In this document: one piece after another, positions 1-8,124 of the stretch
Layout of the letters: every line of letters begins with the position of its first letter
Position numbering within the stretch: position 1 is the first letter of the stretch
Origin: Evansella cellulosilytica DSM 2522
GTDB taxonomy: Bacteria > Bacillota > Bacilli > Bacillales > Salisediminibacteriaceae
Reading direction: 5' to 3'
Assembly: GCF_000177235.2 (NCBI RefSeq)
Contig: NC_014829.1
Location: 3,906,001 to 3,970,000, forward strand
DNA length: 64,000 nucleotides
Program-made: the position numbers and the translations under genes
Notes under the pieces: model-generated
What the model saw: the letters and a program-made list of their open reading frames with translations, nothing else
Told to the model about the DNA's origin: nothing
The model's database searches: none

Positions 1-113
1 GTATTAAGGTTTTCATCAGCAAATACATATGAAGGCTGGCTTACAAAGCCTACGAAAAGTAACAATGTGAAAGAGAATATTATAAGGTTTATTCTTTTAT
101 TTAATAACAACAT
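1..113 (-). CDS. Secreted protein, N-terminal fragment (partial)
   Basis: The first 37 codons of a minus-strand gene run off the left edge of the window. The ATG at 111-113 follows a good ribosome binding site (GAGGGG, about 5 nt upstream). The translated start has lysine/arginine, then a hydrophobic stretch and a likely signal-peptidase site after VFA, followed by acidic residues (DENL), so the product is probably exported. It lies downstream of rmlA on the same strand but behind a terminator, so it is probably a separate transcription unit. Function cannot be judged from this fragment. Confidence 0.6.
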   Translation of the reverse strand, partial: MLLLNKRINLIIFSFTLLLFVGFVSQPSYVFADENLN

Positions 114-242
114 CTCAATCCCCTCTACTATTTTTAATCTTCAAATCTCCTTTTCCCCTCCGTCTCTAATAGTGAACTTGAGATAAATAGAAAATCTCTA
201 TTACTATTATCGACACATTTTTCAAGAAGTTTAAACAGAAGT

Positions 243-290
243 GAAAAAAATGTTTGGGAAGTCCTTAAAAATTTATATAAGGACTTCCTC
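243..290 (-). terminator. Intrinsic terminator after rmlA
   Basis: An 11-bp inverted repeat (GGAAGTCCTTA at 257-267 and its complement at 278-288) is followed, on the minus strand, by a run of seven T. It closes the polysaccharide locus downstream of rmlA. Confidence 0.8.
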
Positions 291-309
291 CCATGACTTA
301 TTTGCTTAT

Positions 310-1182
310 CTAATTTTTGCTATTAGCTATATTTAACAGATATTGCCCATAATTATTCTTTCTTAATGGCTTAGCTAATTCAATAAGTTTTTGATTATTA
401 ATATAACCCATCCTGAAAGCAATCTCTTCAATGCATGCTACTTTAAGTGATTGTCTCTTCTCTATTGTACCAATAAATTGTGAAGCTTCTAGAAGAGATT
501 CATGCGTTCCTGTGTCTAACCAGGCATAGCCTCTTCCTAACAGTTCTACTTGTAAGTCATTTAATTGAAGGTAGGCTTTATTAACATCAGTTATTTCTAA
601 TTCACCACGATCTGATGGTCTAATACTCTTCGCAATTTCAATTACTCTGTTGTCATAAAAATAAAGACCAGTAACAGCATAATTTGATTTTGGTACAGTA
701 GGCTTTTCTTCTATTGATAATACCTCACCAAACCTGTTAAATTCTACTACTCCAAATCTTTCTGGATCGTTAACGTAATAACCAAATATTGTTGCTCCTT
801 TTGTTTTATTTGCAGCCTTTTGAAGTGTTTGTGATAAACCACTTCCATAAAATATATTATCTCCTAAAATTAAAGCCACGGAATCATTTCCTATAAATTC
901 CTCACCAATGATAAAGGCTTGAGCTAAACCATCGGGAGAAGGCTGTTCTTCATAACTAAATGAAATTCCAAAGTCAGACCCGTCACCTAATAACTCCTGA
1001 AATCTCGGTAGATCAGTTGGAGTAGAAATAATTAATATTTCCTTAATTCCTGCTAACATTAAAATTGAGATTGGATAGTAAATCATAGGTTTATCATAAA
1101 TTGGTAAAAGTTGTTTTGAGACAGTACGTGTAAGTGGATATAATCGCGTACCACTACCTCCTGCTAAAATAATACCTTTCAA
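310..1182 (-). CDS. rmlA: Glucose-1-phosphate thymidylyltransferase RmlA
   Basis: Makes dTDP-glucose from dTTP and glucose 1-phosphate, the first step of dTDP-L-rhamnose synthesis in the cytoplasm. The N terminus has the nucleotidyltransferase signature [16 protein letters not shown], followed by [16 protein letters not shown], and the GDNIFYG motif lies near residue 110; these are diagnostic of the RmlA/RfbA family. A TTG start at 1180-1182 is preferred because it lies 6 nt after CAGGGTG and gives the usual MKGIILAGG beginning and 290 aa; an upstream GTG at 1191 overlaps that ribosome binding site. The other rhamnose genes rmlC, rmlD and rmlB are at 61071-63485 on the same strand, so the pathway is split. 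It is the last gene of the left polysaccharide cluster. Confidence 0.95.
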   Translation of the reverse strand: MKGIILAGGSGTRLYPLTRTVSKQLLPIYDKPMIYYPISILMLAGIKEILIISTPTDLPRFQELLGDGSDFGISFSYEEQPSPDGLAQAFIIGEEFIGNDSVALILGDNIFYGSGLSQTLQKAANKTKGATIFGYYVNDPERFGVVEFNRFGEVLSIEEKPTVPKSNYAVTGLYFYDNRVIEIAKSIRPSDRGELEITDVNKAYLQLNDLQVELLGRGYAWLDTGTHESLLEASQFIGTIEKRQSLKVACIEEIAFRMGYINNQKLIELAKPLRKNNYGQYLLNIANSKN

Positions 1183-1292
1183 ATTAATCACCCTGTTTTT
1201 CTATACTTAGACTCATTTTTGTAGAAAAGAGGGAATATAATATATTTTAATAATTTTTCTATTCCCATTTATTTTGGAACATACCATTAAGA

Positions 1293-4200
1293 CTAATTTT
1301 TGTATTGTTTATAATAGTTACTCATAAAATCAACAAACTCGTTAGCTACATCCAATGTGTTCTCTTGTTTTTTAGCTACATCAAAAATTAAGTCTAAATT
1401 ACTTTTTACTGCCTTATAAGAGAACTGCCTAATATATAAACTACGAGCTTTATCTACAATTTCTTTTGTTTTCATTGGATTATCAAAAACATCTTTAATA
1501 GCATACATTAATTCATCAAAATCACCATGTTTTGCAAGTTTTAAGTATCCACTTCTTGCTAAATCACCCAAATCTGAAATATCATTTGCTATAACAGGAA
1601 CTTTCATTGCAATTGCATCTGTAAATTTATATGGCATTTGGTAGTGACTCGCTGGGATACTTGGATCAAGCCATAAAATAACAAGATCTGAAGCATAATT
1701 AATTTTTGCCATCTCATTTCTTCCTTGAGGTGGTAAAACTTTAATTCTATCCCCATACTTATCCATTAATTTTTTTTGATCTGGTGTTTCTCTTGAACCT
1801 ACAAACAATAATTTATATCTTTGGTCATTTAGTCTATCTATAAGGTCAACTAGTTCATATATACCTTTATGCTTTCTTATGAGTCCACCAAATAAAATAA
1901 CTCTGTCATCTTTTGTATATCCTAGTTCTTCCCTAACTTCATCTCTATTGTATTTATCTGGATCGTAATAGCTTTCATCTTTCAAATTTCTAATATAAAA
2001 GCTTTTTCCACCAAAAAATTGGTCAAGTGTTTTATTATGAGTAGTAGTAACTGGTACTTTATGAGATAATTCTTCCATTATTTTTGACCATTGCAAACTA
2101 TAAGGAACTTGTAATTCTTTATCTGTAAAATCTACTTCTTCTAATTTAAATTTCTTTTGAAGCTCCTTGTCTTTTTGTGGGCTTGAAACAACAGTTTCCA
2201 AGTCATTATATTCTAATATAAGAGGTTTACTTAAATGATAATTTGCTAATAAAGCCAAACCTAAGCTTGATAATCTTGGTTTTATAGCGTAAACAACATC
2301 TCCGTTAATTTTTGTTAAAGCCTCAGACATCATTTTAAAGAAATCGGGGAATTCTTTTCCTTCAAGTATAGTCATTTCAAAATTTGGCACTTCATTTTCA
2401 TAAGGCGGAAAAATTTTCTCATCAAAAAATCTAAATCCAAGTAACTGAACTGTATAAAATGAAGATAATGATTCAGCGATATTATATGCTTTTGAAAAAT
2501 GGTTCCTACTAACATCCCATGAAATAATGGTTATTTTAGGAAGATCAACAGAAGGTTTAAGTGCTGGTAATCCATTTTCAAAATAGGAAGAAACATTTGC
2601 TTGGATTGTGCTCAAACTTTGGTGGTCATTACTTTGTAAATTTGATATCTGTCCCCAATTTTCATTTCTGCGGTAAATAACAAGAAGTTGATCTCCATAT
2701 AGTGGGTTCCTCAAAAAAGTATATTTAAGAACTAAATCCCAGTCCTGACGCCTAACGAGATCGTTATTAAAACCTCCAAAATGATCATATAATTCTCTTC
2801 GATGAACGAAGGAATTTAAATCAATAAAGTTTTTCTCCATTAATTTTTCGTAATCAAAAGTTAGTGATTTACAGGTTTTAATTTTGTATTTGTTATCGTA
2901 ATAATAAACATCAATATATCTATTGAACACAGAGTAATACCCTGGGTTCGCAAGTAACCTTCCAATATTAGCTGTAAGATAAAGTGGATGCCATACGTTA
3001 TCAGAATCTAAATAGGCTATATATTCACCTTTAGAAACTGATAGTCCATAATTTCTCGCTTTTGCTGCTCCGCCCCAATCTAATTTATGATATTTTATTC
3101 TTTCGTCTTTAAATCTTTTTACCTCCTCTTCTGTTTTATCTCTACTTCCATCGTCACATATAATGAGTTCCCAATTCGTATAACTTTGCTCAACTATACT
3201 TTGTATAGCTTGTCCAATTACATTTGCTCTATTATATGTTGGCATTATAATTGTTACTAAAGGCTCATTTTCAATATATCTGGTTATTTCCTTTAATTGT
3301 GATTCACTATCTTGTAATATTTTATAAAAATTGCCTTTTGGATTTTCTTTGTTTATATCATCTACAACTTTGTAAAATAGGGTTTTATCAAATTTTTTAT
3401 TGTGAAAATTTAATTTCCTAAAAGTCTTATTATTTTTTTTTTCTTTTACAGTCGTAGACTTATTTTTGCTAACAGCCCTTTTTGACAGCTTAAGTAAACG
3501 ATATGGTAATGCTAATAAATTTTTTGGTGATTTGACAGATGAAATCAAAAGATCACCTAGATTATACTTTATTGAATCATAGACTTTCTCAGTTTCTCTA
3601 CTCTGTTTCTTTAGATCTTGACGCATATTACGTAATTCTTCTGTAACCAAATTGTATTTTTTAGTTTGTTCCTTATTAACAACTTCTAAGTTATTAATTT
3701 TATTTTTTAATGTATTTTTTTCAGTTGATACAGCTTCTAATTTACCACTTAAATTGTCTTTTTCTTGAGATAAGTTTCTTAACTTTTCATTAAGTACGTC
3801 CATTTCCTTTGATATTTCTAATAAGCGTTCTTTTTCCCTAGCAGTCTTATTTTTTATTTCCTCTAACTCCCTTATCTTAATGGATAGGTTATTAGTCTTA
3901 ATTAAATACGTTAGTCTTTCTCCTTCTAATTTCATTGACAGGCTATCTTGAAAAGATCGAGAAGAAATGAACTCTGTTATTTTACGATTTTTATCATTTT
4001 TTTCATAGATAATACCTAAACCATGAAAACCATGAATTTTCTCCAATTCTAAGTCGAGGCTAGTTTCCTGTATGAAATCTTCAATGGCAGTTAGAACTCC
4101 ATTTTTATTGTTATTTTCATATATGGCATTAAATAAATGTCCGTTTAATCCATTCTTCTCCACTAATTCATTTTTGTTTGGTAACATCCCTAACTTTTTA

Positions 4201-4643
4201 TAAGCTTGCTGATAATAAGGTGGAATATTTTCTGGTGTATAGTATAAATCCCTTCTCCCATATGGCCATCCAATATCATGTGCAAATATAATTGGGAATT
4301 TATTTTTGCCCTTAAAATTTTTCTCCACTATTTTAAGTTCATTATAAACTGTATACCAATTATGATCTCCATCAATTAGAATAGCGTCATAATCCTCAAT
4401 TTTCGGTAATGCATTAAGACTTAATTCTTGTAGAAACTCAAAATGTTCCCCATTTTCTTCTGTCCATATATCATATTCAGGTATTTTCAATGGATCAACT
4501 GTGTATAATTTCCCACCATTCTCTGTACAATATTCTAGAATCTTCCTTGTGTTAATCCCTTTTTGTGCCCCTATTTCAACAATCGTTTTTGCTTTTGTGA
4601 TATCTAATATAGGTTGCATTAGATTTTCCCAATATCTATTCAA
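1293..4643 (-). CDS. Methyltransferase-GT2-GT4 fusion glycosyltransferase
   Basis: A 1116-aa multidomain cytoplasmic protein. Residues 1-215 look like a class I SAM-dependent methyltransferase of the cephalosporin-hydroxylase/Methyltransf_24 type (VEIGAQKGINTRKILEY, later AILIDGDHNWYTVYNELK). Residues about 225-355 are a long coiled coil. Residues about 462-690 are a family 2 glycosyltransferase (VTIIMPTYNRANVIGQAI, then DSDNVW as the DxD-like metal site). Residues about 715-1100 resemble a GT4 (GT-B) enzyme, with a C-terminal donor site around KFTDAIAMKVPVIAND. The TTG start follows AGGAGG closely. The fusion could build and cap a chain in one polypeptide, the coiled coil acting as a spacer or ruler; that role is inference. 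The polymer and sugars are unknown. Confidence 0.8.
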   Translation of the reverse strand: MNRYWENLMQPILDITKAKTIVEIGAQKGINTRKILEYCTENGGKLYTVDPLKIPEYDIWTEENGEHFEFLQELSLNALPKIEDYDAILIDGDHNWYTVYNELKIVEKNFKGKNKFPIIFAHDIGWPYGRRDLYYTPENIPPYYQQAYKKLGMLPNKNELVEKNGLNGHLFNAIYENNNKNGVLTAIEDFIQETSLDLELEKIHGFHGLGIIYEKNDKNRKITEFISSRSFQDSLSMKLEGERLTYLIKTNNLSIKIRELEEIKNKTAREKERLLEISKEMDVLNEKLRNLSQEKDNLSGKLEAVSTEKNTLKNKINNLEVVNKEQTKKYNLVTEELRNMRQDLKKQSRETEKVYDSIKYNLGDLLISSVKSPKNLLALPYRLLKLSKRAVSKNKSTTVKEKKNNKTFRKLNFHNKKFDKTLFYKVVDDINKENPKGNFYKILQDSESQLKEITRYIENEPLVTIIMPTYNRANVIGQAIQSIVEQSYTNWELIICDDGSRDKTEEEVKRFKDERIKYHKLDWGGAAKARNYGLSVSKGEYIAYLDSDNVWHPLYLTANIGRLLANPGYYSVFNRYIDVYYYDNKYKIKTCKSLTFDYEKLMEKNFIDLNSFVHRRELYDHFGGFNNDLVRRQDWDLVLKYTFLRNPLYGDQLLVIYRRNENWGQISNLQSNDHQSLSTIQANVSSYFENGLPALKPSVDLPKITIISWDVSRNHFSKAYNIAESLSSFYTVQLLGFRFFDEKIFPPYENEVPNFEMTILEGKEFPDFFKMMSEALTKINGDVVYAIKPRLSSLGLALLANYHLSKPLILEYNDLETVVSSPQKDKELQKKFKLEEVDFTDKELQVPYSLQWSKIMEELSHKVPVTTTHNKTLDQFFGGKSFYIRNLKDESYYDPDKYNRDEVREELGYTKDDRVILFGGLIRKHKGIYELVDLIDRLNDQRYKLLFVGSRETPDQKKLMDKYGDRIKVLPPQGRNEMAKINYASDLVILWLDPSIPASHYQMPYKFTDAIAMKVPVIANDISDLGDLARSGYLKLAKHGDFDELMYAIKDVFDNPMKTKEIVDKARSLYIRQFSYKAVKSNLDLIFDVAKKQENTLDVANEFVDFMSNYYKQYKN

Positions 4644-4704
4644 TATTTTTCCTCCTATTCTACAAAAAATTATTGTAGTTCGATCTAAGAATTTTTCTGA
4701 AGTC

Positions 4705-5613
4705 TTATACTTTATTTTTTCTAATATGCTCTTCTACAGTTTCAACTAAAAATTGTGCTCTATTTTGAAAAGAGTAATTGCTTGTAACTTCTTCTTTTAA
4801 TTCATCTACATTTTCTTTGAGAAGAGGATATGCTAAAAAGAATTCTTCCACACATAAGTTAAATTCTTCTTTATCTTTGTAATATAAAATTTTATTCCCG
4901 AATAACTTATAAAGTTCTTCGTGATAATCAGATATAATTGGCAGACCGCACGCAATTGCATCAAAAATTCTGTTATTAATAAACCCATATTGCTTCATAT
5001 CTTCCCAATGATCATTTAATACTATCTTAGAATTAGAATATAGTTCACCCAACTTTTGGTTATCTATATACTTTCCGACAATAAGTTTTTTATTAATCAT
5101 CTCAACCCAACCTCTCCCCCATACTTTAAGGGGTAAACCTAATTCAGAACTCCAAATAACACAAGCTCGCTCAACGCCTCTAGTATTACCAACAAAGATA
5201 ATATCTTTCCTATCGTGATAATTAGAAGAACTTTCATAAAACTCTTCTGTATCAGTACATTGTAACAACGGAAATACTGGAACCTGAATTTTTGAACTTA
5301 AATATTCGGCATGGGAATTTGATGCTACAAAAACTATATCATAAGACTGATACTCCTCAAGTGTAACTGATTCAGGATGACTAATATTCCACATTATATT
5401 AAAATCACTTTTCTTTACTGTGTAAGGATGTTTTCCTCTTAATACAAGAACAACATCAGCCGTTTTATTATTATCCCATTCCCCATGGTAATCTGTTTCA
5501 ACTTTTTGATTCATCCTTGATAAATACTTTGTTAGAGATCTCCCAAAGTGGAAGTCTCCCCACTTATCTTGTCTCCAGTCAGTTGGTGCTGGATTTTTAA
5601 TTATCCATTTCAT
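4705..5613 (-). CDS. CgeB-like glycosyltransferase (GT-B fold)
   Basis: A 302-aa protein resembling the spore-maturation CgeB / Glyco_trans_1_2 group. The N terminus (KWIIKNPAPTDWRQDKWGD) and the middle section, where ADVVLVLRGKHPY and DIIFVGNTRGVER occur, fit a GT-B N-domain. The C-terminal part has KIVLNDHWEDMKQYGFINNR followed by FDAIACGLPIISDY, the usual nucleotide-sugar binding end of these enzymes. The ATG start follows TTGGAG. It lies 61 bp upstream of the methyltransferase-GT fusion and 74 bp downstream of the TPR/phosphotransferase gene, all on one strand, so it probably adds a sugar to the same polymer. Donor and acceptor cannot be told from sequence. Confidence 0.8.
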   Translation of the reverse strand: MKWIIKNPAPTDWRQDKWGDFHFGRSLTKYLSRMNQKVETDYHGEWDNNKTADVVLVLRGKHPYTVKKSDFNIMWNISHPESVTLEEYQSYDIVFVASNSHAEYLSSKIQVPVFPLLQCTDTEEFYESSSNYHDRKDIIFVGNTRGVERACVIWSSELGLPLKVWGRGWVEMINKKLIVGKYIDNQKLGELYSNSKIVLNDHWEDMKQYGFINNRIFDAIACGLPIISDYHEELYKLFGNKILYYKDKEEFNLCVEEFFLAYPLLKENVDELKEEVTSNYSFQNRAQFLVETVEEHIRKNKV

Positions 5614-5687
5614 AAAATTTCTCCAATCTAGACTAAATATTTACTACAAGTTATTTTTACTGTTTAAGATTTAACAAATACATTGAC

Positions 5688-7250
5688 TTAATTATCTTTG
5701 TTAAACAATTGTTTTAAACGAGTTAAAATACTTATGTTAGTAGTTTTCGAATTGTCTTGAGATAATTGTAAATCACTATTATTATTTTTTAATGCTTTAT
5801 TTGTAAATTTACTATTAATTGTTAATATTTGATCTTGATTATTATTTTCTAATTCTTGATTTACTAATGATTCGATATAATTAATAATTGTTTCAAGATT
5901 TTGGTCATTTGAATTAATCATTTTTATTTCTTGATATCTAAACCATGTAACAATTAGTCCGTAACAAAAAAATATCTTCTCAATATTTTTAAGCTTTCCT
6001 CCACTCTCTAAGTCAGAAAGGAAATTTTTTTCTATTTGTTTAAATTTGTATTGAAATCTTCTAAATAATATTACGAGATCAATTCCATTTGGGCCCACGC
6101 CACAAAAGGCCCAATCAATGACCTTACTAACCCCTTGAGAACTAGTTATTATATTTTTATGATGGAAATCTCCATGCATTAGAGTGTAGTTCTGTTTTGG
6201 CTCTAAAATACTAAATAATTTATTGTCTATAATTAAACCCTTAAGTTTTTGAATTAGAGTGTAGATATCAACAGAATATTGCTTTTTATTTATTTCCATA
6301 AAAAGCCATTTAAATATCTCTTCATTTACATATCCATCATGCATATTTTGAAAGAAATATGCCAACTCAGGTTCGTTGTTTCTAAAAATATGTTCATTTT
6401 TTGTAAATAAACCCTTAACATCGTCGAATTTAATAGAAGTTATTGCCTTATGCAGATTTAAAATCTCTTTTAATTCTTCTTTAGTTGGATGAACGCCTTC
6501 TACTTTCTCTAATGTCAAAAATTTAATATTGTTAGATTCAGTATAATGAACCATTCTAGGCGTAACGTTTTGTAATACTGAAAATGTATTACGTATTTTA
6601 GAATAAAATAAAGATTCATTTCCTATCTTAAAGTTCTCAATAATTTTCGTAATATATTCCCTTTTATTACTTTCGTTATTAATGGGAAAGTGCTCAATAA
6701 CACCGAGATTATTTGCTCCCGTTATACATCTGTAATTGGATTTGCACAGATAGCCTTGAGCTTCCAAACCACACTCGACATGATTTATCACCTCATTCAA
6801 AGATGGGGATAGTCTAATTTCTAAACTTTCCTTCATGTATTTTGATTCTAAGTCCTTCATGTTTTTCTTTTCATAAATTCGACTTATCCATCGATAATAC
6901 TTTTCACTTTTAGGCTCTAAGTTAGTCAACTTTTCCCCAACATTGATTGCTTCATCCCATTTTTTCTGTTTTTTATATACTCCAAATAGTTCACTATAAA
7001 ACATAACACGTACTTCTGTTTGCTCTTTATTTGTTTTTTTACTTTGATACATCCCCTCTTTAATTGCTAATTCTGCAGCATCATATTTACCAGTAGCACG
7101 ATAACATTTCCCTAAATTTAAATATATTTTTGGATTACCTTTTTGAACGTCTAGAACATCTTTCCATTCCTCTATTGCTTTTGACCATTTTCTTTTTTTC
7201 ATTAATTTTTTTGCATTATTTATTTTTTCAATTGTATCTATTTTACTCAC
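5688..7250 (-). CDS. TPR protein fused to an aminoglycoside/choline-kinase-like phosphotransferase
   Basis: A 520-aa two-part protein. Residues 1-145 hold tetratricopeptide-like helices (for example KIYLNLGKCYRATGKYDAAE). Residues about 165-450 are a protein-kinase-like APH/choline kinase fold, with the catalytic loop HGDFHHKN near residue 357 and the metal-binding VIDWAFCG about 20 residues later. The family phosphorylates small hydroxylated molecules (sugars, choline, aminoglycosides). In this operon a phosphate-bearing decoration of the glycan or its carrier is more likely than drug resistance. The C-terminal 60 residues are Asn/Gln-rich and of low complexity. The start is GTG, with a weak ribosome binding site, so the exact N terminus is uncertain. 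It is the upstream neighbour of the CgeB-like enzyme. Confidence 0.75.
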   Translation of the reverse strand: MSKIDTIEKINNAKKLMKKRKWSKAIEEWKDVLDVQKGNPKIYLNLGKCYRATGKYDAAELAIKEGMYQSKKTNKEQTEVRVMFYSELFGVYKKQKKWDEAINVGEKLTNLEPKSEKYYRWISRIYEKKNMKDLESKYMKESLEIRLSPSLNEVINHVECGLEAQGYLCKSNYRCITGANNLGVIEHFPINNESNKREYITKIIENFKIGNESLFYSKIRNTFSVLQNVTPRMVHYTESNNIKFLTLEKVEGVHPTKEELKEILNLHKAITSIKFDDVKGLFTKNEHIFRNNEPELAYFFQNMHDGYVNEEIFKWLFMEINKKQYSVDIYTLIQKLKGLIIDNKLFSILEPKQNYTLMHGDFHHKNIITSSQGVSKVIDWAFCGVGPNGIDLVILFRRFQYKFKQIEKNFLSDLESGGKLKNIEKIFFCYGLIVTWFRYQEIKMINSNDQNLETIINYIESLVNQELENNNQDQILTINSKFTNKALKNNNSDLQLSQDNSKTTNISILTRLKQLFNKDN

Positions 7251-8086
7251 CTACTTATTAGGTATTTTGATTATTTATCTCCCCTAATATTATAGCAATT
7301 ATTAATATTTATTAACAAAAGTGACAAAAAAAATATATATATATTCATTCTCATACAAATAATTATCAATTTTAATACAAAAAACACATTTGATTTGTTC
7401 TATCGTAGATTTTATCATATATTGAAATTTTATGTCATTTGATTTTAAGATAAATTATTTCCAAATGAGATTAAAACTGATTTTTATAGAATATCCCTTT
7501 GGATTTCTTCTTGACATTCAGTTCTCTTTATTCAGACAGTAATTGCTATTTTTACTTATACGGTTTTCTGACGTTCTTCTTTCTTTGACTTTTCGACATT
7601 AGCTTTCCAGTTTCACTAATACAGTATTAAACTTCTTCCAAAGTTTCTTTACTTTAGTTTTTCTATTTCGTCTATTCTTATGATATTAAGTCGTTTTAAA
7701 CTGATTTATAGCCTTTATCTAAATTGCAAATGTCATATATAATTTATGTCTTAGCTCGGTGAATTCCTTAATTAAAGTTAGCACCTTTTGCTTTGGCCTT
7801 TTTGAGGTGTGTGATTCATATATATAAAGAAAGACCACCTTTTCTTTCCTAACGAAACCTTCGATGATGTAAACCAAGAAAATAACAGAAGAACAACTTT
7901 GGAAGATAACATGGTTCATAGAAGATGGTTTTACTCAATGAATCCTAGTTGGAACTAAAAGAGCAGAGATATAATCCACAAAAGAGAGTAAGATGTCTTA
8001 TTTGGTATTGGAAGTCAATATCCAAGGTTTTGCACCATATCAATAAGGAGAAGTTATTAATAGTTGTGCTGGGCAGGCCAAAAATT
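7251..8086. other. Gene-free AT-rich interval with possible transposase remnant
   Basis: About 840 bp without a convincing gene. Roughly 7270-7480 is very AT-rich and may hold the promoter for the minus-strand genes to its left. The part 7720-8060 has more balanced composition and short open stretches in several frames, interrupted by stops. On the plus strand, a peptide containing RRWFYSMNPSWN followed by a stop and KSRD faintly recalls the end of integrase-type transposases. This similarity is too weak to name a family; a decayed insertion sequence is only a possibility. Confidence 0.3.
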
Positions 8087-8115
8087 AAAAGACCCCAGAA
8101 TTCCCGGGGTCTTTC
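8087..8115 (-). terminator. Intrinsic terminator after the GT2-GT4 gene
   Basis: The inverted repeat AAAGACCCC / GGGGTCTTT sits just beyond the stop codon at 8125, and on the minus strand it runs into TTTTAATTTTT. It separates the exporter/GT operon to the right from the genes at 5688 and below. Confidence 0.85.
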
Positions 8116-8124
8116 CTACAAACA

